Assembly: GCA_016200745.1 (NCBI GenBank)
Contig: JACQEF010000005.1
Location: 1-5,387, forward strand
Source of the DNA: Chloroflexota bacterium
Lineage (GTDB): Bacteria > Chloroflexota > Limnocylindria > Limnocylindrales > CSP1-4
Length of the DNA stretch: 5,387 nucleotides
Reading direction: 5' to 3'
How positions within the stretch are numbered: the first letter of the stretch is position 1; each line of letters opens with the position of its first letter. The notes below the pieces were generated by a model, which was given only the letters and a program-made list of their open reading frames with translations, ran no database searches and was not told the origin of the DNA. The translations under genes were made by a program, and so were the position numbers. Positions 1 to 5,387 of the stretch are shown piece by piece.

Positions 1-2
1 AC

Positions 3-563
3 CATGACCACCGACATCTCCGGCCGCACGGCCTTGAGATCGGGGAGGAGCTCGAGCCCGTTCTCGGCGCCGAGCCGGAGATCGAGGAGCGCGAGATCGA
101 TGGGCTCGCGGCGAAGGCGCTGCCGGGCCTCCGCGGACAGGACGCCTGGCGCTCGCTGCTCAAGGCGCACGCCACCCTGTTGCGTCAACTGGAGACCGAT
201 CTCGTGCGGGAAGCCGGTCTTGCGCTCGCCGACTTCGACGTCCTCGCGCAGCTCGCGCTTGCGGGCGGCGAGCTGCGCATGACTGAGCTGGCCACGCGCG
301 CCCTCATCTCCCGATCCGGCATGACCCGGCGCGTCGCACGCCTGGCCGATGAAGGCCTGGTTCGCCGGGCGAACGCCGATGCCGATGGCCGAGGGGTCAT
401 GGTCGGATTGACCGACGCCGGGGTGGATCGCCTGCGCGACACGGTGCCGGTCCACGCGCGCGGCATCGCGGAACTGTTCGTCGAGCGGCTGGACGATCAG
501 GAGCTCGAGGCGCTTCAGACCGCCCTCGACAAGGTCACCGTCGTCGGCTGCACGTTCGGCTGA
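3..563 (+). CDS. MarR-family transcriptional regulator (5' end not in window or disturbed)
   Basis: This is a winged-helix DNA-binding regulator of the MarR type, normally a dimeric cytoplasmic protein that binds a palindromic operator. The visible frame has 186 residues. The amphipathic first helix (AWRSLLKAHATLLRQLE, about residues 48-64) is followed by LADFDVLAQLAL and then the helix-turn-helix with LRMTELATRALISRSGMTR. The wing has the usual basic and acidic residues (DADGRGVMVGLTDAG), followed by a C-terminal dimerisation helix. A TTG at 180 would cut the first helix in half, so it is unlikely to be the true start. Upstream of 180 the frame stays open to the window edge without any ATG, GTG or TTG and with G/C-rich third positions. 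The family usually starts about 10 residues before the conserved Trp, so some 40 extra residues are unexplained: an upstream start, an N-terminal extension, or a frameshift near 30-45 from the ATG at 4. The gene converges on the cupin gene 21 nt away. The ligand is unknown. Confidence 0.85.
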   Translation, partial: HDHRHLRPHGLEIGEELEPVLGAEPEIEEREIDGLAAKALPGLRGQDAWRSLLKAHATLLRQLETDLVREAGLALADFDVLAQLALAGGELRMTELATRALISRSGMTRRVARLADEGLVRRANADADGRGVMVGLTDAGVDRLRDTVPVHARGIAELFVERLDDQELEALQTALDKVTVVGCTFG

Positions 564-576
564 CTGCCGGTCAGCC
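558..576. terminator. Hairpin at the end of the MarR gene
   Basis: A perfect 7-bp stem (GGCTGAC / GTCAGCC) with a 5-nt loop includes the MarR stop codon. No T-run follows, which is common for terminators in high-GC genomes. It lies between two converging genes, so a role in ending transcription is likely but is inferred from position and symmetry only. Confidence 0.45.
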
Positions 577-592
577 CTCGCTCCCTAGCGAG
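577..592. terminator. Hairpin at the end of the cupin gene
   Basis: A perfect 6-bp stem (CTCGCT / AGCGAG) with a 4-nt loop contains the cupin stop codon and directly abuts the previous hairpin. The pair of stem-loops may act as a compact bidirectional stop for the converging MarR and cupin transcripts. There is no T-tract, so the call is moderate. Confidence 0.35.
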
Positions 593-1100
593 CGTGCCCC
601 GTGGACCCCGGATCCACGAACAGGTTGTCGTGCTCCTGGTAGAACGCCTCGACCGCTTCGGGGCTCGGGCGACCCTCGGTGGCCCAGCGGGCCAGCCCTT
701 CGAAGTAGCCCTCGCGGGGCGCGCCGGGGGCGAACAGGATGAGCATGGAGGCGGGCGCGTCCGAGTCGTTTCGGAAGCCGTGCAGGCCGCCGGGCGGCAC
801 GTGGACAAAGTCCCCCACGCGCGCATCGAGCCACTCGCGGCCGTCGAAGAGCTTGACGGTGCCGAGCAGCACGTAGAACGACTCGGCCATGGTCCGGTGG
901 AAGTGCGCGGCCGGACCGCTGGCCTTGGGCGGCATGGACCAGCGATAGAGGCCGTACAGCCCGTCGGTTGAGGCGCCGGTGGCCAGGTAGTCGCAGGTCG
1001 TGCCGCTGGCGTAGGTGATCTCGGGCGCAGTCGAGCTCGGGCGGTAGGTGGCGCTGATCTCGCCGGTGTCGCCGTGATAGCGGGGATCGGGATAGGTCAT
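585..1100 (-). CDS. Single-domain cupin protein, probable metal-binding
   Basis: This 171-residue protein has one cupin beta-barrel with both signature motifs intact. Motif 1 is GPAAHFHRTMAESFYVLLG (residues 62-80), giving His66, His68 and Glu73. Motif 2 is GDFVHVPPGGLHGFRN (residues 96-111), giving His107. These four residues are the standard metal ligands of the family, so iron, manganese or another divalent metal is expected. Small cupins of this shape include quercetin-dioxygenase-like enzymes, isomerases and sugar- or ligand-binding proteins, and the substrate cannot be told from sequence. There is no signal peptide, so it is probably cytoplasmic. The ATG at 1098-1100 has AGGAGG 8 nt upstream (1109-1114), which fixes the start. 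The gene is the last of three on the minus strand, 42 nt after the lipoprotein gene, and probably shares its transcript. Confidence 0.9.
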   Translation of the reverse strand: MTYPDPRYHGDTGEISATYRPSSTAPEITYASGTTCDYLATGASTDGLYGLYRWSMPPKASGPAAHFHRTMAESFYVLLGTVKLFDGREWLDARVGDFVHVPPGGLHGFRNDSDAPASMLILFAPGAPREGYFEGLARWATEGRPSPEAVEAFYQEHDNLFVDPGSTGHAR

Positions 1101-1108
1101 CGGCGTGG

Positions 1109-1114
1109 CCTCCT
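1109..1114 (-). promoter_or_regulatory. Ribosome binding site of the cupin gene
   Basis: AGGAGG on the minus strand, 8 nt before the ATG at 1100. It is a full-strength Shine-Dalgarno sequence and supports that start. Confidence 0.75.
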
Positions 1115-1142
1115 CGTGCGATGGCGTGAGCGGGCGGCGGCC

Positions 1143-1520
1143 CTAGGACGCCGGGTTGAACTCCTCGACGGCACAGACCACGAGCCCGCCGTCCGAACCC
1201 GCCCCACCGAAGAGCGTGACGTCGTCGCCCGCCCGCGCCACGACGGCGCTCCCGCGGACGAGCTCGCCGACAACGGTGCTGATCCGGGTCGTGAGGGTGC
1301 CCGGGAGCAGCGGGATCACCTCGCCCTCGGGCGTCTCGAGCCGTCCGCCCGACGCGTCGATGCGCAGGATCCCGCGCCACAGGCTCGCCGCCCGGGGCGG
1401 GCGCTCGGGCCAGCACTTCTCGCGGCCGCCGAGCGCGTTGACGTTGAGCGAGCAGCCGGCGGTCCCGAGCAGCGCGAACGCGAGGCCCAGGGAGGCGCCG
1501 CGCAGGGCGAGTGACGCCAC
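1143..1520 (-). CDS. Small putative lipoprotein of unknown function
   Basis: This is a 125-residue protein that I do not recognise. The N-terminus has a short hydrophobic stretch (LGLAFALLGTAGC, residues 11-23) ending in a Cys that could be lipidated. The residues before Cys23 are T-A-G, a weaker match to the lipobox than the usual Leu at -3, so membrane anchoring is likely rather than certain. The exported part has two more cysteines (Cys36 and Cys116) that could form a disulfide. Its C-terminal half is rich in beta-prone residues (VIPLLPGTLTTRISTVV, VTLFGG), suggesting a small beta domain. A longer reading from 1649 exists, but its extra N-terminus is Arg-rich and overlaps the upstream gene. 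The GTG at 1520 has a strong GGGGGAGG site 6 nt upstream and leaves the hydrophobic segment near the N-terminus. It starts 14 nt after the MetE-like gene's stop, so it is probably translated from the same message. Confidence 0.7.
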   Translation of the reverse strand: MASLALRGASLGLAFALLGTAGCSLNVNALGGREKCWPERPPRAASLWRGILRIDASGGRLETPEGEVIPLLPGTLTTRISTVVGELVRGSAVVARAGDDVTLFGGAGSDGGLVVCAVEEFNPAS

Positions 1521-1526
1521 GAGCCG

Positions 1527-1534
1527 CCTCCCCC
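1527..1534 (-). promoter_or_regulatory. Ribosome binding site choosing the GTG start of the lipoprotein gene
   Basis: GGGGGAGG on the minus strand lies 6 nt before the GTG at 1520 and directly follows the TGA of the MetE-like gene. It decides the start against the longer upstream reading and indicates translational coupling or at least co-transcription. Confidence 0.7.
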
Positions 1535-2596
1535 TCAGATCCCCAGCTCCTCCGACGCCAGCGCGGTCCCTTCGACCCGGGCACGGATCTTGGCGAACGC
1601 GGTATCGCGCGAGGTCGACGTGTCGTCGCCGAACGGCGAGAAGCCGCAATCGTCGGTGGTCCCGAGGTGCTCGGGGTCGATGTGGCGCGCGGCGGCGAGC
1701 ACCCGGTCGCGAACGATCTCGGGCGTCTCCATCCGCGGGTCGATCGGGTCGACCACGCCGACGAAGACCCGGCGGTCGCCGGTCGCGTGCTCGCCGAGGA
1801 TCTCGAGCACCCGCTCAGGATCGGCCTCGCCGGCGAGCTCCACGAAGAAGTCGTGGACGTTCATCCGGAACAGCGCCGGGAGGAGCCCCGCGTAATCGAC
1901 GTCCGCGCTGTGGGTCGAGTCCTTGTCGCCGCCCGGGCAGGAATGGACGCCGACGCGCGACCGCTCCTCGTCGGTCAGCTCGGCCAGGACCCGGTTGTTG
2001 AGGTCGACGAATGAGTTGAGCAGGCCGCCCGACGGATCGAGCTTGAGCGATAGCCTTCCCTCGGTGAAGTCGATCTGGACGCTGGCGCCACGCTCGAGGC
2101 AGCCGCGGATCTCGGACGCCGCCTCGGCCACCAGGTCGTCGAGGAACGCCTCGCGCGGGTAGCCGTCAATCCCGTCGCCTGGGTACATGAGGCTGACGGC
2201 CGACGCGGCAATGACCGCCTGCTTGAGCGGGACGCTGGTCTTGCCGCGCGCGGCGTCGAGGTACTCGTAGGCCTTGGTCGCGTAGCGGAACGGGGACTCG
2301 GTCAACACCGGCAACCGGCGGGTGTGGCCGTCTTCGAACGGGATCGTGACGCCACCGCTCGAGGCCAGGCGCAACCCGGCGACCGGGTACGTGGCGAAGC
2401 TGGGCTTGCGCTGCTCGCCGTCGGTGATGACCGGCGAGCCCGTCTCCTCGAAGCGGCGGAGCGTGTCGCGCACGGCATCGTCGTAGAGCGCGTCGAGCTG
2501 CCCGGCTGAGATCCGTCCCGCGGCTGCCGCCTGCATGCCGTCGATCAGCGCCTGGGGACGGGGGACGCTGCCGATCGGCTCGGTGGGGAGTGTCAT
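1535..2596 (-). CDS. MetE-like zinc methyltransferase (cobalamin-independent methionine synthase family, single catalytic domain)
   Basis: This 353-residue TIM-barrel protein belongs to the UROD/MetE superfamily. It matches the C-terminal catalytic domain of MetE and lacks the large N-terminal half of classical MetE (about 750 residues). The thiol-activating zinc ligands are recognisable: His218 and Cys220 (VGVHSCPGGD), Glu253 (FFVELAGEAD) and Cys317 (TTDDCGFSPF). Other conserved blocks are TEPIGSVPRP near the start, GSPVITDGEQRKPSFATYP (residues 53-71), VQIDFTEGRLSLKLDPSG and RMETPEIV. Such proteins transfer an alkyl group to a thiol. Homocysteine methylation is the usual annotation, but epoxyalkane:coenzyme M transferases also belong to this single-domain group and, as I recall them, share several of these blocks. 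The substrate is therefore open. The ATG at 2596 gives the conserved N-terminus; a GTG at 2629 would add 11 residues of no obvious value. Neither start has a clear Shine-Dalgarno site. It is the first gene of the three-gene minus-strand unit. Confidence 0.88.
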   Translation of the reverse strand: MTLPTEPIGSVPRPQALIDGMQAAAAGRISAGQLDALYDDAVRDTLRRFEETGSPVITDGEQRKPSFATYPVAGLRLASSGGVTIPFEDGHTRRLPVLTESPFRYATKAYEYLDAARGKTSVPLKQAVIAASAVSLMYPGDGIDGYPREAFLDDLVAEAASEIRGCLERGASVQIDFTEGRLSLKLDPSGGLLNSFVDLNNRVLAELTDEERSRVGVHSCPGGDKDSTHSADVDYAGLLPALFRMNVHDFFVELAGEADPERVLEILGEHATGDRRVFVGVVDPIDPRMETPEIVRDRVLAAARHIDPEHLGTTDDCGFSPFGDDTSTSRDTAFAKIRARVEGTALASEELGI

Positions 2597-2604
2597 GGGT
2601 CGGG

Positions 2605-2610
2605 ATGGTA
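2605..2610 (-). promoter_or_regulatory. Possible -10 element (leaderless start) of the MetE-like gene
   Basis: On the minus strand TACCAT (a TANNNT match) ends 8 nt before the ATG at 2596, where a -10 box would put the transcription start near the first codon. This would explain the missing ribosome binding site. No convincing -35 box is seen and the motif is common by chance, so this is weak. Confidence 0.25.
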
Positions 2611-2685
2611 CGGCCTGCCACGGCTGCACGGCTAGTCTGCGATCCGGCGACCATACCCGACGACGATCCCGTGGGCCGACAACGA

Positions 2686-2714
2686 AACGCCCGCCGGACG
2701 ATCCGGCGGGCGTT
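2686..2714 (-). terminator. Strong intrinsic terminator after the protease gene
   Basis: A perfect 13-bp stem (AACGCCCGCCGGA / TCCGGCGGGCGTT) with a 3-nt loop lies 42 nt beyond the protease stop codon. On the minus strand the stem is followed by a T-rich stretch (TTTCGTTGTC, counting the last stem base), which fits a rho-independent terminator acting in that direction. It separates the protease transcript from the MetE-like unit downstream. Confidence 0.85.
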
Positions 2715-2727
2715 CGATGCGTTCGGT

Positions 2728-2746
2728 GGCGGGGCGCGGCCCCGCC
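2728..2746 (-). terminator. Second GC-rich hairpin just after the protease stop
   Basis: A perfect 8-bp stem (GGCGGGGC / GCCCCGCC) with a 3-nt GCG loop lies 10 nt beyond the protease stop codon and 13 nt before the main terminator stem. It has no T-tract. It may protect the 3' end of the message or assist termination. Confidence 0.4.
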
Positions 2747-2943
2747 GGGCTGATCGCTAGTTGCCGATCGCGGACAACCAGGCCGCGCCGTTGGGCGAGC
2801 CGACGCCGGTGACGTCGTCGTAGCCGTCGCGGACGTGAATCGTCAGGTTCTGGTCCTGGTCGAAGTAGCGGGCGGTGTAGCGATACCCGTCGGTGGCGTC
2901 GACGCCGTTGATGTAGTCGGAGCGGACGGCGCCAGGGTAGGTC

Positions 2944-2956
2944 GCGTTCGAAGAGC
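2944..2956 (-). other. Second frame-changing junction in the protease gene
   Basis: Just after the catalytic Ser block (GGTSLSSPLF) the coding frame moves to the one reading SNATYPGAVRSDY. Neither alternative frame here resembles the helix expected after this Ser in S53 enzymes (a segment like AG-x-x-ALA...GFANP-x-LY). By comparison with the family, a segment of about 30-35 codons with a length of 3m+2 bases seems to be absent. The missing part would include the first half of the C-terminal calcium site. Confidence 0.65.
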
Positions 2957-4047
2957 GGGGATGACAGGCTGGTGCCGCCGATGCGGTATTCGGAGTAGGC
3001 GTTGGTCCCGTCGGGGAACTGCTGCGTCTGGCTGACGAGCATGCCGGTCGTGGGATCGCCCACGGCCGCCACGTCCGGCACCACGCGCATCGCCGCCCCG
3101 CCGTACGTCTTCGAGATCGAGTCCGGGACGACGCCGGCCTGGTACGACGGCTGGGTGAAGAGGCGGCTGGTGCCGCCGCCCGACCCGTACAGCCAGGTGG
3201 CCGTCGCCCACGCCGGGCCGCTCGTCAGCGCGCCGCGGGTGGTCTCCCATCCGAGCTCGAACTGGCGGGCGTTGGACGCGTCGACGCCGAGCGAGGTCCC
3301 GCCGACGGCGGTGACCCACGGGCTGGAGGCCGGCCAGTCCGGCGTCGGGGTTGCGCCGGAGACGGCGTCGGTCTCGTCACCGTTGTCGCCCGAGGAGAAG
3401 AGCAGGCTGATGCCCTCGGCCGCGGCCTGGATCATGGTGTCGTTGTACGGCTTGATGAAGCCGAACGGGAGCGCCTCCGAGGACCAGCCGTACGAGTTGG
3501 TGACGATGTCGGCCAGGTGCCGGTCCACGACGTGGTTGAGCGCGGCGTCGAGATCCTGGTAGTTGTTCGGCGCGCCGACGTACACGATCTTTGCGCCGGG
3601 GGCCATGGTGTGGACGGCCTCGATGTCGAGGGTCTCCTCGCCGGACCAGCCCTGCGGGTCCTGACGCGGGTTCTGCGGGCGGTTGAACGTGCCCGGCGCC
3701 ACCACCTGGCTGAACAGGCCGTGGATCGTGGGCAAACCGTGCAGGCTCGAGTACTGCTCCACGTCCTGGACGATGGTCGGCGAGGCGTACGCGTCGATGA
3801 CCGCGACGGTGACGCCGCTGCCGTCGTTGCCACCGGCGATCGCGGCGGTCATGCCGTAGGCGCCCTGGAGCTGCGCGCCGGAGTAGCCGCACGGAGCCCA
3901 GTCGCCGGGCGAGGCCGGAAGCGGAGTGCCGTCGAGCGCCGGGTCGCCGGCGAGGGTGGCCTCGCCCCAGTACGCGGAACACGGCCGGCCGTTGGCGAAG
4001 ACACCGGGCGGATTCGCCCTGGGCGAGACCTGCGGCGTGACGAGGGC

Positions 4048-4062
4048 GGCCGATTCAACGAG
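4048..4062 (-). other. First frame-changing junction in the protease gene
   Basis: The prodomain reads well to FADFSLN (ending at 4053), then family similarity resumes in another frame at about VESAALVTPQ. The end of the prodomain, normally a stretch like V-N-G-x-x-x-R-A-P followed by V-P-x-x-L-A-G and G-L-D, is not found in any frame. About 25-30 codons (3n+1 bases) therefore seem to be missing. Confidence 0.6.
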
Positions 4063-4418
4063 AAGTCGGCGAAGGTGGTCGAGAACGCGGTCGCCGCCTG
4101 GGCGACCGTGCCGGTGGCCTCGACGTAGTGGTTGTTCGACGGCGTGTAGCCGACGCGGAACCCGCTGCTCTTGAGCCACGTCGCCACGGCGCTCACGTCG
4201 CGCTGCGACGGCGCGAACTGGTCGCGGAACTGCTGCGGAGTCAGGAACTGGCCGGCCTTGGCGTTGCCGGGGGTCGAGACGGCGAGCGCGAGCGCCTCGG
4301 CGTCCGCGGCGTTGCGCCACGGGAGGTAGACGCGGAAGTTGACCTGCTGGCTGCCGTCGGCGGCGCCGACGCGGTTCGCGGCCGTGGCCCAGGCGGGCAC
4401 GGAGCCGGGAAGCGCCTG

Positions 4419-4523
4419 GTTGGAGCCCCCGCCGTTGCCCCCGCCGTTGCCGTTGCCGTTGCCGTTGCCGCCGTTGCCGCCGGCGCCGTTGCCGCCGGCA
4501 CTGCCGCCGTTGCCGCCGGAGCC
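4419..4523 (-). repeat. Low-complexity repeat encoding a Gly/Asn linker in the protease
   Basis: On the plus strand the DNA is an irregular array of CCGTTG and CCGCCG units. In the protease frame it encodes Gly-Asn-Gly-Gly type repeats (residues about 40-74) between the signal peptide and the prodomain. It is likely a flexible, disordered spacer, superficially like glycine-rich PGRS tracts. Such tandem hexamers are prone to slippage, so length may vary between strains. Confidence 0.85.
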
Positions 4524-4646
4524 GTGGCCGGTCGCGCGGTGATCGGCGCCCTGCCCGGCGGCCCCCACGGAGCCGCCCAGCAGACCCACGGTGAGGATGG
4601 CCACCGCGGGGGCCGTGCCGAATCTTCGCATGCTGCGCACGCGTGT

Positions 4647-4652
4647 CCTCCT
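4647..4652 (-). promoter_or_regulatory. Ribosome binding site choosing the GTG start of the protease
   Basis: AGGAGG on the minus strand lies 6 nt before the GTG at 4640. The ATG three codons later (4631) would be 15 nt away, too far for good use, so the GTG is preferred. Confidence 0.75.
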
Positions 4653-4716
4653 GTCCCCCGGAAAACGACGCGATGGGGACGAGCCGCGAAGGGTCCGACA
4701 CTCCCAGACCGGGCCA

Positions 4717-4741
4717 TTCGTACTACCCCGTGTAGTCCGAA
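4717..4741. promoter_or_regulatory. 25-bp near-perfect palindrome, candidate operator upstream of the protease
   Basis: The two 10-bp arms TTCGTACTAC and GTAGTCCGAA are separated by CCCGT. They match as an inverted repeat at 9 of 10 positions, and the inner ACTAC/GTAGT half-sites are perfect. The centre lies about 89 nt upstream of the protease GTG and about 104 nt beyond the methyltransferase stop, so it most likely belongs to the protease promoter region. Its size and spacing suit a dimeric helix-turn-helix regulator. I do not recognise the cognate protein. The arms could also form a short RNA hairpin, but no T-tract follows on the minus strand. Confidence 0.5.
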
Positions 4742-4808
4742 AGTCTTGCGGAACGGCCGGAGTTTGTCGAGCGCCGGGCCCGTGCGTCGTGTGGCGGGAC
4801 GGAGATAG

Positions 4809-4826
4809 CGGTGCTCGCTGGCACCG
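4809..4826 (-). terminator. Weak hairpin after the methyltransferase gene
   Basis: A perfect 6-bp stem (CGGTGC / GCACCG) with a 6-nt loop begins 6 nt beyond the methyltransferase stop codon. The position fits a terminator, but the stem is short and no T-rich tail follows. The rest of the 192-nt gap between this gene and the protease holds only the palindrome and the protease ribosome binding site. Confidence 0.3.
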
Positions 4827-4832
4827 TTGGCG

Positions 4833-5387
4833 CTAGGCGAGACCTCGGGCCGCCCAGGCTCGGGCGGTGACCACGAACGGCTCGACCGGAATCCGGGTGC
4901 GGCAGCGATCGCGCAGGGCCGTCCGCCGTGCCGGATCGAGCGCCGCGATGTAGGCGCCCGCGGGGCCGACGCCGCCGGTGAACGGCGCCCACCACTCGTC
5001 GAAGGTGGCGTGCTCGAGGTCGGCCGACAGGACGGCGGATTCGACGTCGCGGAGCCCGGCCGACGCGAACAGCGCGGCCAGGTGGCCCTCGCGGGCGCCG
5101 GCCAGACGGGATTCGTCGTCGATGTCGGGGTCGAGCTCGCGGGCGACGCTCCAGAACAGCCCGAGCGGCCCGGTGCCGCCGGCGTGGTCCCAGACGCAGG
5201 CGGCGACCGCGCCTCCTGGCCGGGTCACCCGGCGCATCTCGGCCAGGCCGGCCACCGGGTCGGCCATGAAGTGGACGACGAGCTGGGCGAGCGCCACGTC
5301 GAAGGCGCCGCCCTCGAACGGGAGCCATTCGGCGGAGGCGCGCCGGACCGTGACGCCCGGGTGGCGGGCGGCGGCCGCGGCGACGAA
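4833..5387 (-). CDS. Class I SAM-dependent methyltransferase, N-terminus outside the window
   Basis: The visible 184 residues are the middle and C-terminal part of a Rossmann-fold methyltransferase of the Methyltransf_11/25 type, which moves a methyl group from S-adenosylmethionine to a small molecule or other acceptor. Recognisable parts are the AEWLPFEGGAFDVALAQ block (visible residues 19-35; LPF-x-GG-x-FD is typical after the SAM-binding loop), the LAEMRRVTRPGGAV block (residues 48-61, the usual R-V-L-x-P-G-G strand) and a following WDHAGG. The glycine-rich SAM loop itself would lie beyond the right edge. The frame is open from 5387, so the GTG at 5297 is not the start, because beginning there would remove the conserved LPF block. 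The C-terminal domain (EWWAPFTGG, then basic and Ala-rich helices) probably helps set the acceptor, which is unknown. A 192-nt gap and a hairpin separate it from the protease. Confidence 0.88.
   Translation of the reverse strand, partial: FVAAAAARHPGVTVRRASAEWLPFEGGAFDVALAQLVVHFMADPVAGLAEMRRVTRPGGAVAACVWDHAGGTGPLGLFWSVARELDPDIDDESRLAGAREGHLAALFASAGLRDVESAVLSADLEHATFDEWWAPFTGGVGPAGAYIAALDPARRTALRDRCRTRIPVEPFVVTARAWAARGLA

Larger units (their letters stand above)
2757..4640 (-). pseudogene. Secreted S53 serine-carboxyl protease (sedolisin/kumamolisin family), broken by two lesions
   Basis: Sedolisins are secreted proteases with a subtilisin-like fold and a Ser-Glu-Asp triad, made as proenzymes and usually active at acid pH. 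Three segments can be read. Segment 1 (4640-4053, 196 residues) has an Arg-led hydrophobic signal peptide (about residues 1-28), a Gly/Asn-repeat linker (about 38-74) and the prodomain (VNFRVYLPW to FSTTFADF). Segment 2 (about 4059-2950, another frame) has the PCSAYWGE and CGYSGAQLQGAYG blocks and the catalytic centre: Glu (3637-3639) and Asp (3625-3627) in GEETLDIE, the oxyanion Asp (3385-3387) in SSGDNG, and Ser (2968-2970) in GGTSLSSP. Segment 3 (2951-2757) returns to the first frame and ends in YDDVTGVGSPNG, the calcium-site region. At each junction roughly 25-35 expected residues are missing and the frame changes. The GTG at 4640 has AGGAGG 6 nt upstream. It may be a recent pseudogene or a sequencing/assembly artefact, since segment 2 carries no stop. 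Confidence 0.88.

Noticed and set aside
571..1584. Long minus-strand reading across the cupin and lipoprotein genes
   Set aside because: It is extremely Arg-rich with no domain, and it overlaps two genes with proper starts, ribosome binding sites and motifs.
1143..1649. The longer 168-residue version of the lipoprotein
   Set aside because: The extra 43 residues are Arg-rich, overlap the end of the MetE-like gene and move the hydrophobic leader away from the N-terminus. The GTG at 1520 has a strong ribosome binding site.
2944..4062. Programmed ribosomal frameshifting as the explanation for the two frame changes in the protease
   Set aside because: There is no slippery heptamer or supporting structure at either junction, and conserved segments appear to be absent, which frameshifting would not explain.
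4429..4520. The GC-rich repeat as a CRISPR or regulatory repeat array
   Set aside because: The units are 6-nt codon-pair repeats in frame with the protease and there are no unique spacers, so a protein linker explains them.
2632..4701. A single 689-residue reading on the minus strand covering the whole protease region
   Set aside because: Only its central part (about 4059-2950) is protease. Its first 200 or so residues and last 100 or so are Arg/Pro-rich shadows of the true N- and C-terminal segments, which are in another frame.
4128..4808. Plus-strand reading opposite the protease N-terminus, and a nearby Pro/Leu repeat reading at 4339-4542
   Set aside because: These are antisense shadows of the Gly/Asn repeat and prodomain. 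They lack recognisable domains and a ribosome binding site, while the minus strand carries clear family motifs.

Overview
The window is very GC-rich, with strong G/C preference at third codon positions, GTG starts, and purine-rich Shine-Dalgarno sites before several genes. This fits a high-GC soil-type bacterium such as an actinobacterium (for example Thermoleophilia-like) or a Chloroflexota member. The sequence alone does not decide between them. I see no rRNA, tRNA, CRISPR array, insertion sequence, phage gene or attachment site.

Layout. (1) 3-563, plus strand: a MarR-family regulator whose frame stays open to the left edge, so its true start is not visible. (2) 558-592: two short hairpins between converging genes, covering both stop codons. 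(3) 585-2596, minus strand: a compact three-gene unit read in the order MetE-like methyltransferase (1535-2596), small putative lipoprotein (1143-1520), single-domain cupin (585-1100). Gaps are 14 and 42 nt. (4) 2597-2756: intergenic, with two tandem hairpins; the longer is a strong intrinsic terminator for the gene upstream of it. (5) 2757-4640, minus strand: a secreted S53 (sedolisin/kumamolisin) serine-carboxyl protease gene. It has a signal peptide, a Gly/Asn repeat linker, a prodomain and all four key catalytic-site residues, but it is split over two frames by two lesions. (6) 4641-4832: intergenic, carrying a 25-bp near-perfect palindrome that may be an operator. (7) 4833-5387, minus strand: the C-terminal part of a class I SAM-dependent methyltransferase that runs off the right edge.

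How the genes relate. Spacing suggests the MetE-like enzyme, lipoprotein and cupin are co-transcribed; no shared pathway is evident. The protease appears to be its own transcription unit, with its own ribosome binding site, candidate operator and terminator. The most notable points are the doubly broken protease, in which net frame is restored but two conserved segments appear to be missing; the palindrome upstream of it; and the short MetE-like enzyme, which may not be a methionine synthase. I found no convincing evidence of a wholly new multi-gene system.
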